A stretch of 64,000 nt of DNA, from assembly GCA_964629765.1 (NCBI GenBank), contig CAZVTK010000005.1:1-64000 (forward strand), written 5' to 3'. The notes below the pieces were generated by a model. That model was given only the letters and a program-made list of their open reading frames with translations. It was not told the DNA's origin and ran no database searches. This DNA comes from RCIO01 sp964629765 (lineage in GTDB: Bacteria; Pseudomonadota; Alphaproteobacteria; Rhizobiales; Rhizobiaceae). Numbering within the stretch: position 1 is the first letter of the stretch; each line of letters starts with the position of its first letter. Below are positions 33,303 through 42,190 of this stretch, one piece after another. The position numbers and the translations under genes are program-made.

Positions 33303-34784
33303 TTGGGCTCACACCTCGCCGAGACTTCCGCCAGCCTGCTCGCCGGCTTTCGCCGGGAGATGGAGCGGGGGAACCTGATCCGGGCGCTTGCCGACGGGCT
33401 GGTCGGCAGGGACGCGACCGTCGACGGGCCGTTCGGCGCCAGGCCGCTGGTCTACGCGGACTATGTGGCTTCCGGGCGGGCGCTCATGCAGATCGAGCGC
33501 TTCATTCTGGAGCAGGTGCTGCCCTACTACGCCAACAGCCACACCGAGGCGTCCTGGTGCGGCGGCATGATGACCCGGCTGCGCCGCGACGCCCGCGCCA
33601 CGATCGCCGCCTGCTGCGGCGCAGGCGATCGCCATGCCGTCATCTTCGCCGGCTCCGGCGCGACGGCGGGCATCAACCGCCTTGTTTCGCTGTTCGGGGT
33701 CGGCCCGGGCGCGCTCGTGCTCGTGGGGCCTTACGAACACCACTCCAACATCCTGCCCTGGCGCGAAAGCGGCGCCGAGGTGATGGAAATCCCCGAAGCC
33801 GCCGAAGGCGGGCCCGACCTCGCCGCGCTGAAGCAGGCCCTCGCCGCGGCAGGCGGCGGCCGGCAGGTGATATGCGCCTTTTCCGCTGCGTCCAACGTGA
33901 CCGGCATCGTCACGGATGCCACGGCGGTGACGCGCATGGCCAAGGCGGCCGGCGCGCTGATCGTCTGGGACTACGCGGGCGGCGGCCCCTATCTGCCGAT
34001 ATCCATGACCGTTGGAGACGGTCACGACATCGATGCGATCGTGGTGTCGCCGCACAAATTCATCGGCGGGCCCGGCGCGTCGGGCGTCCTCGTCGTGCGC
34101 CGCGACGCCGTGGCGCGCCGCAAGCCCACCTGGCCGGGCGGCGGGACGGTGCGTTTCGTTTCGCCCACCGCGCACGACTACAGCGCGAGCCTGGAAGCGC
34201 GCGAGGAGGCCGGCACGCCGAATGTCGTGGGCGACATCCGCGCCGCGCTGGCATTCATCGTCAAGGACGCCATTGGCGCGGCCGCGATGGGCGAGCGCAA
34301 CCGCGCCCTGGCGCAACGCGCCGCCGCCGCATGGGCGGGCGTCGAGCGGCTGGAGCTTCTCGGATCGCTCAGGGCGGAGCGCCTGCCGATCTTCTCCTTC
34401 CGTGTGCGCGACGGGCGCGGCGGCTATGTGCACCAGCAACTGGTGACGCGCATGCTGAGCGACCGCTTCGGCATACAGGCACGCGGCGGCTGCGCATGCG
34501 CCGGACCCTACGTCCACCGGCTGCTCGACATCGGCCCGGAGGAGTCGGACCAGCTTCGCGCCGCCATCCTTGCCGGCGACGAGATCGCCAAGCCGGGCTT
34601 CACGCGGTTGAACTTCAGCATATTGCTGCCGGAAGACAAGGTCGCCTTCATCATCGACAGCGTCGCCCGGCTTGCCGGCGACGCGGCCGACCACCAAGCG
34701 CGCTACGACTTCGACCCGTCCAGGGCCATCTTCTTCCCGAGAGCGGCTGAAAGGGCCGGTGCATTGGCCCCTCTGCCCGGCTGA
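33303..34784 (+). CDS. Class V aminotransferase / cysteine desulfurase-like PLP enzyme
   Basis: A 493-residue class V fold protein. The PLP lysine is in SPHKFIGGPGASGVLV. Other visible segments are HHSNILPWRESGAEV and SAASNVTGIVTD, plus a Cys-containing RGGCACAGPY at the position of the cysteine loop in SufS/CsdA. It is about 90 residues longer than SufS, with extra sequence at both ends, so it is not a standard Fe-S cluster desulfurase. No isc/suf genes are nearby, and the divergent Lrp regulator implies amino acid metabolism. The TTG start at 33303 is weakly supported; ATG 33360 is an alternative. Confidence 0.78.
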   Translation: MGSHLAETSASLLAGFRREMERGNLIRALADGLVGRDATVDGPFGARPLVYADYVASGRALMQIERFILEQVLPYYANSHTEASWCGGMMTRLRRDARATIAACCGAGDRHAVIFAGSGATAGINRLVSLFGVGPGALVLVGPYEHHSNILPWRESGAEVMEIPEAAEGGPDLAALKQALAAAGGGRQVICAFSAASNVTGIVTDATAVTRMAKAAGALIVWDYAGGGPYLPISMTVGDGHDIDAIVVSPHKFIGGPGASGVLVVRRDAVARRKPTWPGGGTVRFVSPTAHDYSASLEAREEAGTPNVVGDIRAALAFIVKDAIGAAAMGERNRALAQRAAAAWAGVERLELLGSLRAERLPIFSFRVRDGRGGYVHQQLVTRMLSDRFGIQARGGCACAGPYVHRLLDIGPEESDQLRAAILAGDEIAKPGFTRLNFSILLPEDKVAFIIDSVARLAGDAADHQARYDFDPSRAIFFPRAAERAGALAPLPG

Positions 34785-34803
34785 AGCCGCCGCGCCATCG
34801 TCC

Positions 34804-36099
34804 TCACGCGAGCAGCGCGAGCGGATTTTCGACCAGCCTCTTGAATGCCGCGAGAAGGCGCGCGCCGAGGGCGCCGTCGACGGTGCGATGGTCGACCGAC
34901 AGCGTCACCGTCATCACGGTGGCGATGACGCCGGCTTCGCCGCGCACGACGAAGCGCCTTTCGGCGGCGCCCACCGCAAGGATGGTGCCGTGCGGCGGAT
35001 TGATGACCGCGTCGAAGGACGAGACGCCGAACATGCCGAGATTGGACAGCGAGGTCGTGCCTCCCTGATAGTCCTCGGGCGCGAGCTTGCGCTCGCGCGC
35101 CCGCGCGGCGAGGCGCTTCATCTCGTTCGAGATCACCGAAAGGGTTTTCGTCCCGGCATCGCGGACGACCGGCGTGATCAGCCCGCCATCGAGCGCAACG
35201 GCGACCGCGACGTCGACCGGCTTGTGGCGCAGCATCCGGCCGTCGTCCCACGTCACATTGGCCTCGGGCACGTCGCGCAGAGCACAGGCGAGCGCCTTGA
35301 TCATCATGTCGTTGACGGAGATCTTCCACGCCGGCTCCGCACCGTCGCGGGGCGCCGCCGCGTTGATCTGCGCCCGCAACGCCAGCGCGGCGTCGAGCTC
35401 GATATCGGCGCGCAGGTAGAAATGCGGGACCGTCTGCTTCGATTCCGTCAGCCGGCGCGCGATGGTGCGGCGCATCGGATCGAGCTCGACGATTTCGTAG
35501 CTGCCCGGCGGGTAGGGACTGGCGGCCGCAGGTGCGCGCGCAGGTTCCGGGGCCGGCGGAGGTACGGCAAGGACGGGCCGGCCCGTTTCCCTTGTCGCGG
35601 AGATAGAGGCTGCGGCCTCGACATCGCGGGAAACGATGCGCCCGCGCGGGCCGCTGCCGGACAGGCCGGCGAGATCGACGCCGCGCGTTGCCGCGAGCCT
35701 TCGCGCAAGCGGCGACGCGGCCACCCGGCCGCTCGCGACCGCTGGCGCCCCGGCCCCGGCTGCTCCGTTGCCGGCGGGGCGGGCTGGCACCGGCGCCACC
35801 GCCGTCTGCACCGGCCCGGCCGGCTGCCAGCCGGCAGCGACCGACGCCGCATCCTCGCCTTCTTCCGCCAGGAGAGCCACCGGCGTCCTCACCGCGACCC
35901 CGGCGCTGCCCGCCGCGACGATGATCCGGGCGATCACGCCGGCCGCGGGCGCTTCATATTCCATCGTCGCCTTGTCGGTCTCGATCTCGGCGATGACATC
36001 GCCGGCCGCGACCCGGTCACCTTCGCCGACGAGCCATCTGGCGAGCGTGCCTTCCTCCATCGTCGGGGAAAGCGCGGGCATGGCGAGCGTTATGGGCAT
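34804..36099 (-). CDS. 2-oxoacid dehydrogenase E2 (dihydrolipoyl acyltransferase)
   Basis: A 431-residue protein in three parts. The lipoyl domain carries the lipoylated Lys43 in EIETDKATMEYEA. A peripheral-subunit-binding domain lies at about 125-162 (ASPLARRLAATRGVDLAGLSGSGPRGRI), flanked by Ala/Pro-rich linkers. The C-terminal catalytic domain has the VDHRTVDGALGARLL active site. It receives the acyl group from the E1 encoded upstream at 36683. No E3 (dihydrolipoamide dehydrogenase) is in the operon, so a shared E3 is implied. It ends convergently with the aminotransferase, 19 bp apart. Confidence 0.92.
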   Translation of the reverse strand: MPITLAMPALSPTMEEGTLARWLVGEGDRVAAGDVIAEIETDKATMEYEAPAAGVIARIIVAAGSAGVAVRTPVALLAEEGEDAASVAAGWQPAGPVQTAVAPVPARPAGNGAAGAGAPAVASGRVAASPLARRLAATRGVDLAGLSGSGPRGRIVSRDVEAAASISATRETGRPVLAVPPPAPEPARAPAAASPYPPGSYEIVELDPMRRTIARRLTESKQTVPHFYLRADIELDAALALRAQINAAAPRDGAEPAWKISVNDMMIKALACALRDVPEANVTWDDGRMLRHKPVDVAVAVALDGGLITPVVRDAGTKTLSVISNEMKRLAARARERKLAPEDYQGGTTSLSNLGMFGVSSFDAVINPPHGTILAVGAAERRFVVRGEAGVIATVMTVTLSVDHRTVDGALGARLLAAFKRLVENPLALLA

Positions 36100-36120
36100 G
36101 ATGGTTGTCTGTTCCTCGGG

Positions 36121-36690
36121 CTATTCCTCGGGGCGGACCGGGCTCCACAGCCGCCGGTCCGTCCCGGCCTCGTATCCCTTGCCGCCCGGGAAGCTGACCA
36201 GCTCGAACTGCATGCCCCAGGGCGCGCGGAAATAGACCCAGGTCTGGCCGGCGCTGGGGCCCTGGGTGCGCAACACCGGCTCGCCGAGGATCTCCACGCC
36301 ATGGTCGCGCAGCCATTGCAGCGCGGCGCCGAAATCGTCGGTGTAGAAGGCAAGGTGATGGCCGCCCACGTCGCTGTTCTTCGGCGGCTGCGGGTTCTGG
36401 TCAGGCGCGTCGTATTCGAAGACCTCGAAGTTCGGCCCGTGGCCGCAGCGGAAGAAGCGGAGCTTCTTCATCACCGCGCGCGGATGCACGGCGAGCTGGC
36501 GCGCCATCCAGTCGTCCTCGAACCGGAACGGCCCCAGATCGTAGAACTGCTCGCAGCCGAGAACGTCGACGAGGAACCGCGTCGCCTCCTCGAGGTCGGG
36601 CACGGTGAAGCCGACATGCTCCACCCCGCGCAATCCCGGCATGCGCCCCGCGATCCGGCCGGCTGGTTTCTGCGGTGTCGTCTCAGCCAC
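36121..36690 (-). CDS. Glyoxalase/VOC superfamily protein
   Basis: A 189-residue protein with two beta-alpha-beta-beta-beta modules (GVEHVGFTVPDLEEATRF, then VGGHHLAFYTDDFGAALQW and MQFELVSF). The metal-ligand candidates are a His in each module and the Glu in FEL. The family includes extradiol dioxygenases, lyases and isomerases. The GTG at 36690, behind GGGGGAG and overlapping the E1 stop by 8 bp, is a better start than the TTG at 36696. It is sandwiched between E1 and E2 and therefore co-translated with them. It may prepare the oxoacid substrate. Confidence 0.83.
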   Translation of the reverse strand: MAETTPQKPAGRIAGRMPGLRGVEHVGFTVPDLEEATRFLVDVLGCEQFYDLGPFRFEDDWMARQLAVHPRAVMKKLRFFRCGHGPNFEVFEYDAPDQNPQPPKNSDVGGHHLAFYTDDFGAALQWLRDHGVEILGEPVLRTQGPSAGQTWVYFRAPWGMQFELVSFPGGKGYEAGTDRRLWSPVRPEE

Positions 36691-38878
36691 GAACAAGCTC
36701 CCCCCGCCCCGAGTCGATCATCATCTGGCGCAGCTCCGTCTCGATCTGCGGGCTCATCGCGAAGGCCGCGCGCTCCAGCACCTTCGACACGCTGGGCGAG
36801 CTTTCGCCGCCGTGGACGCGCTTCACCGGCTGGTCGAGATGGTCGAAGAACCGGCGCTGGATCTCGTCGGTCAGCAGCGCGCCGTAGGAGACGGTCAGCG
36901 GGCTCTGCTCGACCACCACGACATTGTTCGTCTTGGCGATGGAGGCGCCGATCGTCTCCCAGTCGATGCCGGCCCGGTCGAGCGAGCGCAGGTCGATGAT
37001 CTCGGCATCGAGCCCCAGCGCCTCGACGGCATCGCGCGCCTGCGCCACCATCAGGGAGTAGGTCAGGATGGTGAGCTGGCTGCCCGGCCGCACCACCTTG
37101 GCCTTGCCGAGCGGGATGAAGTAGTCGTAGTCGTCCGCCGGCCCGGGCATCTTCTGGTTGTAGAGGCCGACATGCTCGATGACGAGCACCGGGTCCTCGC
37201 AGCGCAGCGCGCTGTTCATCAGCCCGACATAGTCGAACGGGGTCGAGGGAGCGACGATCCGCCAGCCCGGCCATTGCGAGAACAGCCCCGCCGGATCCAT
37301 CGAATGCTGCGAGCCGTAGCCGGTGCCGAGCGCGATCTTGGTGCGCAGGACGAGCGGCATTTTGGTGTCGCCGCCGAACATGTGACGGGCCTTGCCGATC
37401 TGGTTGAACAACTGATCCGCGGCCACGAGCGCGAAATCCGGATACATCAGCTCGACGACGGGACGGTAGCGTCCCATCATCGCAACGCCGCCGGCGAGGC
37501 CGGAAAAGCCGGCTTCGGCGATCGGCGCGGGAACGATCCGGTCGGGATAGCGGTCGTAAAGGCCCTTGGTCGCGCCGTTGGTGCCGCCCTTCAGCCGATG
37601 GATGTCCTCGCCGATGCAGAAGATGCGCTCGTCCTCGGCCATGCGCCGGTTCATCACCTCGGCCACCGCGTCGACGAAGCGGACCTCCTGCAACGCGCCG
37701 GAGAAGGTCTCCTGCTCCTCGCAGCGCACCCCCTCGAGCTCGGACAGGTTGCCGCGCAGGCCGACGTCGCGCATGGCAGGATCGGGCCAGAGGCTTTCGA
37801 CGATGACGCGCTTGTTGCCGTCCAGCCGGGTCAGCGCGTTGGTGACGGTCTGCATGGCGTCCCGGGCGCGGGCGGCGATCCGGGCATTGCCGTCCTCGTC
37901 GAGCCAGCCCCGCGCCTCGAGCCCGGCGAACATCACCGCCAGCGGGTCGCGCTTGCGCCAGCTCGCCTCGTCCTCCTTGCTGCGATAGCCGAAGGCGCTG
38001 CCCGCGATGCCGTTGCCGTGATGGTAGAAGCGATAGACGACCGCCTCGATGATCGCCGGTCCCTTGCCCGAGCGCATGATGTCGAGCGCCAGCTCCGCGG
38101 CGGCGCGCACGGCGACCGGGTCCATGCCGTCGACCCGGAACGAGGGGATGCCGAAGCCCAGGCCGCGGGCCGAGACGCGGGTTTCCCGGGTCTGCTCCGC
38201 GACCGTGGTGGAAACGGCGAAGCCGTTGTTCTCGATGAAGAAGCAGATCGGCAGGTTCCACAGCGCGGCAAGGTTCATCGCCTCGGGAACCGAGCCGATA
38301 TGGACGCCGCCCTCGCCGACATAGGAGAACACCACGTCGCCCGCGCCGGCGCGCTTGTTCGACCAGGCCGCACCGGTCGCCATCGGCACGCCGCCGCCGA
38401 CGATCGCATTGGTGCCCAGCGCCCCCGCGTCGTCCCAGCGCAGATGCATCGATCCGCCGCGTCCCTTGCAGAAGCCCTGCGCCAGCCCCATGATCTCGGC
38501 CAGCGTGCGCTGCAACACGCCCATCGTGCCGTCGCCGAGCTCCGTCGTCAGCGGATCGGCATGGCCGGGATCGACATAGTTCAGCGTCTTGGCCAGGAAC
38601 TGGTGGTGGCCGCGGTGCGAGCCGGTCACCTGGTCGGTGGCGCGCAGCGGCGAGATCGAGCCGATCGCCCCGCCCTCCTGCCCGACCGAGCTGTGGGCGG
38701 GGCCGTGGATCAGCCCTTCGCGGTCCACCTCCAGCACCGTGTCCTCGAAGGCGCGCACGAGATGGAGATGGTTGTGCATCTTCAGCGCCTCGGCCTTGCC
38801 GATCCTGGCCCAGTCCTTGTCGGTCGCGCTGACCTCGACCCAGTCGGCCAAGGGAACAAGCTTTTTGGTCTGCGGCAT
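36683..38878 (-). CDS. Fused alpha-beta E1 component of a 2-oxoacid/acetoin-type dehydrogenase
   Basis: A 731-residue thiamine-diphosphate enzyme with E1-alpha and E1-beta in one chain. The alpha half has HRGHHQFLAKT, GRGGSMHL and the ThDP motif GEGGVHIG...ENNGFAVSTT. The beta half has GEDIHRLKGGTNGATKGL, IAEAGFSGLAGGVAMMG and VVVVEQSP. It decarboxylates a 2-oxoacid or cleaves acetoin and hands the acyl group to E2. Start at MPQTKKL with GGGGTGGAAG upstream. The operon order is M24 protein, dehydrogenase, E1, VOC, E2. The substrate is unknown. Confidence 0.9.
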   Translation of the reverse strand: MPQTKKLVPLADWVEVSATDKDWARIGKAEALKMHNHLHLVRAFEDTVLEVDREGLIHGPAHSSVGQEGGAIGSISPLRATDQVTGSHRGHHQFLAKTLNYVDPGHADPLTTELGDGTMGVLQRTLAEIMGLAQGFCKGRGGSMHLRWDDAGALGTNAIVGGGVPMATGAAWSNKRAGAGDVVFSYVGEGGVHIGSVPEAMNLAALWNLPICFFIENNGFAVSTTVAEQTRETRVSARGLGFGIPSFRVDGMDPVAVRAAAELALDIMRSGKGPAIIEAVVYRFYHHGNGIAGSAFGYRSKEDEASWRKRDPLAVMFAGLEARGWLDEDGNARIAARARDAMQTVTNALTRLDGNKRVIVESLWPDPAMRDVGLRGNLSELEGVRCEEQETFSGALQEVRFVDAVAEVMNRRMAEDERIFCIGEDIHRLKGGTNGATKGLYDRYPDRIVPAPIAEAGFSGLAGGVAMMGRYRPVVELMYPDFALVAADQLFNQIGKARHMFGGDTKMPLVLRTKIALGTGYGSQHSMDPAGLFSQWPGWRIVAPSTPFDYVGLMNSALRCEDPVLVIEHVGLYNQKMPGPADDYDYFIPLGKAKVVRPGSQLTILTYSLMVAQARDAVEALGLDAEIIDLRSLDRAGIDWETIGASIAKTNNVVVVEQSPLTVSYGALLTDEIQRRFFDHLDQPVKRVHGGESSPSVSKVLERAAFAMSPQIETELRQMMIDSGRGELVRG

Positions 38879-39022
38879 CTTCCACCCCGTCTCGCTCGCA
38901 AAGGCGCCCGGCATGGCGCGGCGGCGCCGGGTCAGGCTACGAGCCTGCCCATACACATGTAATCGATATCGACATAGTCCCCGGGCAAAGCGGGCCCTCG
39001 CGGCCCATGCCGGAACCGCCGA

Positions 39023-39916
39023 TCAGCCTTCGTCCACGCCGGCCGCGCGGATGGCCAGCTCGGTATATTTGAAGAAATCGTCGTCGCCGTCGCCGGCGGC
39101 AATCATCGCGGCCCAGCCCTGGCGCACCAGCGCCGTCAGCGGCATCGGCACCTCGATGGCGTGGCCGGCCGACAGAGCGAGGTCGAAATCCTTGGCCATC
39201 TGCGACACGCTGAACTTGGGCGAGAAATCGCGGGCCCTCAGCGCATCGGCCTTGTAGCCGAACAGCGGCGAGGCGACGACGCTCGCCGCGATGCCGTCGA
39301 CGGCCGTGGCGCGGTCGATGCCGTTCTTCAGGCAGAAGGCCATGGCCTCGCCCGCCATCGCGGCGGTGAGGCCGACCATCATGTTGACGGTCAGCTTGAG
39401 CACCCGCGCCTGCTCGCCGTCGCCGGCATAGAGCTGCTGCGCCGTCATCAGGGCAAGGATCGGCCGCACCGCCTCGAAGGTGTCGCGCGGCCCCGACACC
39501 ATCATCCCCAGCTTGCCGGCGCTGGCCAGCAGCACCGAGCCCGAAACCGGCGCGCGCAGGTAGCGCAAGGCCCTCGCCTCGGCCGTCCGCGCGATCTCGG
39601 CGGAGAGCGCGACCGAGACCGTGCTCGTCTCGACGAGGACGCTGCCCGGCCGCATGTGGGCGACGGCCCCGCTTTCGCCCAGCGCCACCTGGCGCAGGGC
39701 CGCGTCGTCGCTCACCGACACGAACAGGATGTCGGCCGCCGCGGCGAGGCCGGGGACATCGGCGGCGATCGCCGCGCCGGCGTCGCGCAACTCCGCATCG
39801 CGCCCGGCGCTGCGGTTCCAAACGCTGAGGTCGTGGCCGGCCCGCGCGATGTTGAGCGCCATCGGCGCCCCCATCTTGCCCAGCCCCATCCAGCCGATCC
39901 GCTCGCCCATGCCCAT
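39023..39916 (-). CDS. NAD-binding 3-hydroxyisobutyrate dehydrogenase family protein
   Basis: A 297-residue beta-hydroxyacid dehydrogenase. The NAD(P) motif is GWMGLGKMGAPMA, the substrate-binding block APVSGS is present, and the catalytic lysine is in VLKLTVNMM. It oxidises a beta-hydroxy acid to the semialdehyde or tartronate-type product. It is the second gene of the operon, 31 bp after the M24 gene and 144 bp before E1. An ATG at 39910 is an alternative start. Confidence 0.9.
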   Translation of the reverse strand: MGMGERIGWMGLGKMGAPMALNIARAGHDLSVWNRSAGRDAELRDAGAAIAADVPGLAAAADILFVSVSDDAALRQVALGESGAVAHMRPGSVLVETSTVSVALSAEIARTAEARALRYLRAPVSGSVLLASAGKLGMMVSGPRDTFEAVRPILALMTAQQLYAGDGEQARVLKLTVNMMVGLTAAMAGEAMAFCLKNGIDRATAVDGIAASVVASPLFGYKADALRARDFSPKFSVSQMAKDFDLALSAGHAIEVPMPLTALVRQGWAAMIAAGDGDDDFFKYTELAIRAAGVDEG

Positions 39917-39947
39917 CCCTTTCGCCCCTGCTCCGACGCTGCCGGGA

Positions 39948-41303
39948 TTATTCCCAGGTCGCTCCGAAGCGCGGCTTGGTCGTATGCTCGCCGTCCGGGA
40001 ACACGCGCCGGTTGTTGTAGTGCGACTCGCCGTGGCGAATGCCGGCCAGCATGTCGTGGCCCGACCAGTACTGGCGGCCGCAGATCAGCAGCTCCTCGGC
40101 CGGGAACTTGGAAATGACCTCGACGCCCGTCTTGGTGACGACCATCTCCTCCTCGATCCGGGCCGCGTGGTGGCTGCCCTTGGCCGGCCAGAACGTCTCC
40201 AGCGCGAACACCATGCCTTCCTGGATCACCTCCGGGTGGTCGATCGAGACCAGGCGGCTGATCACCGGACGCTCCCAGATGGCGAGGCCGATGCCGTGGC
40301 CATATTGCAGGCCGAAGGCGGCCTCCTCGTTGGGGAAGCCGAATTCCTGCGCCTTCGGCCACACCTGCGCCACTTCGCCGGTGGTGACGCCGGGCTTGAT
40401 CAGGGCGATCGCCTGGTCGAGGTAGTCGCGGCACCGCTTGTAGGCGTCGTTCATCGCCTGCGAGGCGCTGCCCACCGCGAAGGTGCGGTAGTAGCAGGTG
40501 CGATAGCCCATATAGCTGTGCAGGATGTCGAAATAGGCGGGGTCGCCCGGGCGGAGCGCACGATCCGAGAAGACGTGCGGGTGCGGGCTGCAACGCTCGC
40601 CGGAGATGGCGTTGACGCCTTCGACATATTCCGAGCCGTTGTCGTAGAGGAACTTGCTGGCGAGGCCGACGAGCTCGTTCTCCTTCACTCCCGGCCGGAT
40701 CGCCCGGTACAGCTCCTCATAGGCGAAATCGACCATGGCGGAGGCGTGGGTCAAAAGGCTGATCTCGTCGCGCGTCTTGATGACGCGGGCGTCCTGCATC
40801 AGCCACTGGCCGTCGACGACCTTGATGCCGCGCGCTTGCAGGGCAAAGAGGATCGGCGGCTCGACGAGGTCGATGCCGACGGGCTCGTTCTGCAAGCCGT
40901 GCTTCTCCAGCTCCCGCACGATCTTGTCGGCGGTGGCCTCGGCGCGGCCCATATCCGGCGTCATCGCCCCGCGCAGCAGGGGAATGCCGGCGCGCGACCG
41001 CTCGTCCCCGCCCATCCAGGGCGAGTGGATCGCATGGTGCTTGGCCGCCGAGCCGAAATCCCACAGGATCGGCTCGCCGTTCTGCGGCAGAAGCGTCCAG
41101 CGCGAAACCTTGTCCTGCGCCCAGGTGCCGATATGGGTCGACGTGATGTAGCGGACGTTGGTCATGTCGAAGCACAGCAGCGCACCCATCTCGGATGCGG
41201 CGAGCTTCGCCTTGATGCGCGCCAGCCTGTCCCTCCTCAACCGGTCGAAATCGATGCGGCTCTCCCAGTCGACCGCCATGGTGCCATAGGTTTCGAGTGC
41301 CAT
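39948..41303 (-). CDS. M24 (pita-bread fold) family protein with altered metal site
   Basis: A 451-residue protein of the Xaa-Pro peptidase/creatinase superfamily: an N-terminal creatinase-like domain (MGALLCFDMTNVRYITSTHIGTWAQ), then the pita-bread domain. Ligand positions read Asp259 (PAYFDILHSY), Cys270 where the second Asp is expected (GYRTCYYRTF), His336 (QYGHGIG), Glu369 (ALETFW) and Glu384 (RIEEE). One of five metal ligands is thus replaced by Cys. Non-peptidase members such as creatinase and the lyase DddP show the fold does other chemistry. GCGAGGATATC precedes ATG 41303. It heads the operon toward E1/E2. Confidence 0.82.
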   Translation of the reverse strand: MALETYGTMAVDWESRIDFDRLRRDRLARIKAKLAASEMGALLCFDMTNVRYITSTHIGTWAQDKVSRWTLLPQNGEPILWDFGSAAKHHAIHSPWMGGDERSRAGIPLLRGAMTPDMGRAEATADKIVRELEKHGLQNEPVGIDLVEPPILFALQARGIKVVDGQWLMQDARVIKTRDEISLLTHASAMVDFAYEELYRAIRPGVKENELVGLASKFLYDNGSEYVEGVNAISGERCSPHPHVFSDRALRPGDPAYFDILHSYMGYRTCYYRTFAVGSASQAMNDAYKRCRDYLDQAIALIKPGVTTGEVAQVWPKAQEFGFPNEEAAFGLQYGHGIGLAIWERPVISRLVSIDHPEVIQEGMVFALETFWPAKGSHHAARIEEEMVVTKTGVEVISKFPAEELLICGRQYWSGHDMLAGIRHGESHYNNRRVFPDGEHTTKPRFGATWE

Positions 41304-41629
41304 TCGATATCCTCGCTGTTCGGCAATTGCACATCCGCGCCGCTGGCGACGAACGTTCTGGATTCGAGCAATACCTGTCCCAGATTACGAATTCCGGGAA
41401 TTTTCCGCCAGTGGCGTTATTTCCCACTCGCTAATGCCTTAGTCAATAATTAAATTCGGCGCTTCGGTTGTGCCAGGCGTTCCGGGACCGGCCGAATGGC
41501 CCGCGGCGGCAGGCTTTTCCGGAAGCGGCGTCGGGGCCGATGCATAGTGGCGCGATCCGGCGCCGAAGTCGCCGGATTTCCGGAATCGACGCGCCAGGCG
41601 AGCCCGGATATCGGGAGAGAGGGAAGTAC
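41304..41629. other. Divergent intergenic region
   Basis: A 326-bp gap between the M24 gene (leftward) and the NTF2-like gene (rightward). An AT-rich patch at about 41430-41460 (TAGTCAATAATTAAATTC) probably belongs to the promoter of one or both. No gene is seen. Confidence 0.5.
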
Positions 41630-42118
41630 ATGACCGACGACATCAAGTATCACGGCGACCCCGCCAGGACCCAGGCCTATGTCGACATCATGCATACGAT
41701 GTCGATCTATCAGTTCGGCATCGACGAGGCGGATTTCGAGAGCGTCGGCAGGGCTTTCGCGGAGGACGCAACCTTGCGGCTCAGCAACGGCACGCTGGTA
41801 TCGGGGCGTGCGACGATCTGCGATGCGCTGAGGCAGCGGCTGGCGAACCGCATGAAGAACGTCGCGCCGGAAACCGTCTTTCAGCGGCACAACCTGACCA
41901 CGCGGCTCATCGAGGTCACAGAGCCCGATGCCGCCTGCGCAAAATCCTACTTTTCGGTCTTTTCCGAAATCGGGCTGGATCACATCGGCCGGTATATCGA
42001 CCGGTTTTCGCTGGGCGAGGAAGGGCGCTGGCTGATTTCGGCGCGGGAAATCCATCTCGACTGGATGCACGAAACGTCGCGCTTCCGTGCGAACAGGACG
42101 CAGATCCTCTATTCCTGA
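41630..42118 (+). CDS. NTF2-like/SnoaL-type protein
   Basis: A 162-residue protein with the cone-shaped NTF2-like pattern (YQFGIDEADFESVGRAFAEDATLRLSNGTLVSGRATICDAL, then HNLTTRLIEVTEPDAACAKSYF and WLISAREIHLDWM). Members include hydroxylase beta subunits, isomerases and dehydratases; catalytic residues cannot be assigned. GGAGAGAGGGAAG precedes the ATG. It is monocistronic, ending at a bidirectional terminator. Confidence 0.8.
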   Translation: MTDDIKYHGDPARTQAYVDIMHTMSIYQFGIDEADFESVGRAFAEDATLRLSNGTLVSGRATICDALRQRLANRMKNVAPETVFQRHNLTTRLIEVTEPDAACAKSYFSVFSEIGLDHIGRYIDRFSLGEEGRWLISAREIHLDWMHETSRFRANRTQILYS

Positions 42119-42120
42119 AA

Positions 42121-42154
42121 AAAGGCCGGGAGGACGAGAGCCCCTCCCGGCTTT
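42121..42154. terminator. Bidirectional terminator between convergent genes
   Basis: GCCGGGAGG (42125-42133) pairs perfectly with CCTCCCGGC (42143-42151). An A-run lies on the left and TTT on the right, so it can stop transcription both from the NTF2-like gene and from the old yellow enzyme operon. Confidence 0.8.
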
Positions 42155-42190
42155 CGATGCGTGACCGCTACCCTGCGCGGGAGCCCCGCC

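Noticed and set aside
39948..41303. The M24 protein as a DMSP lyase DddP
   Set aside because: The extra and second metal-binding aspartates expected for DddP are not present (Cys at one position), and no DMSP genes are nearby.
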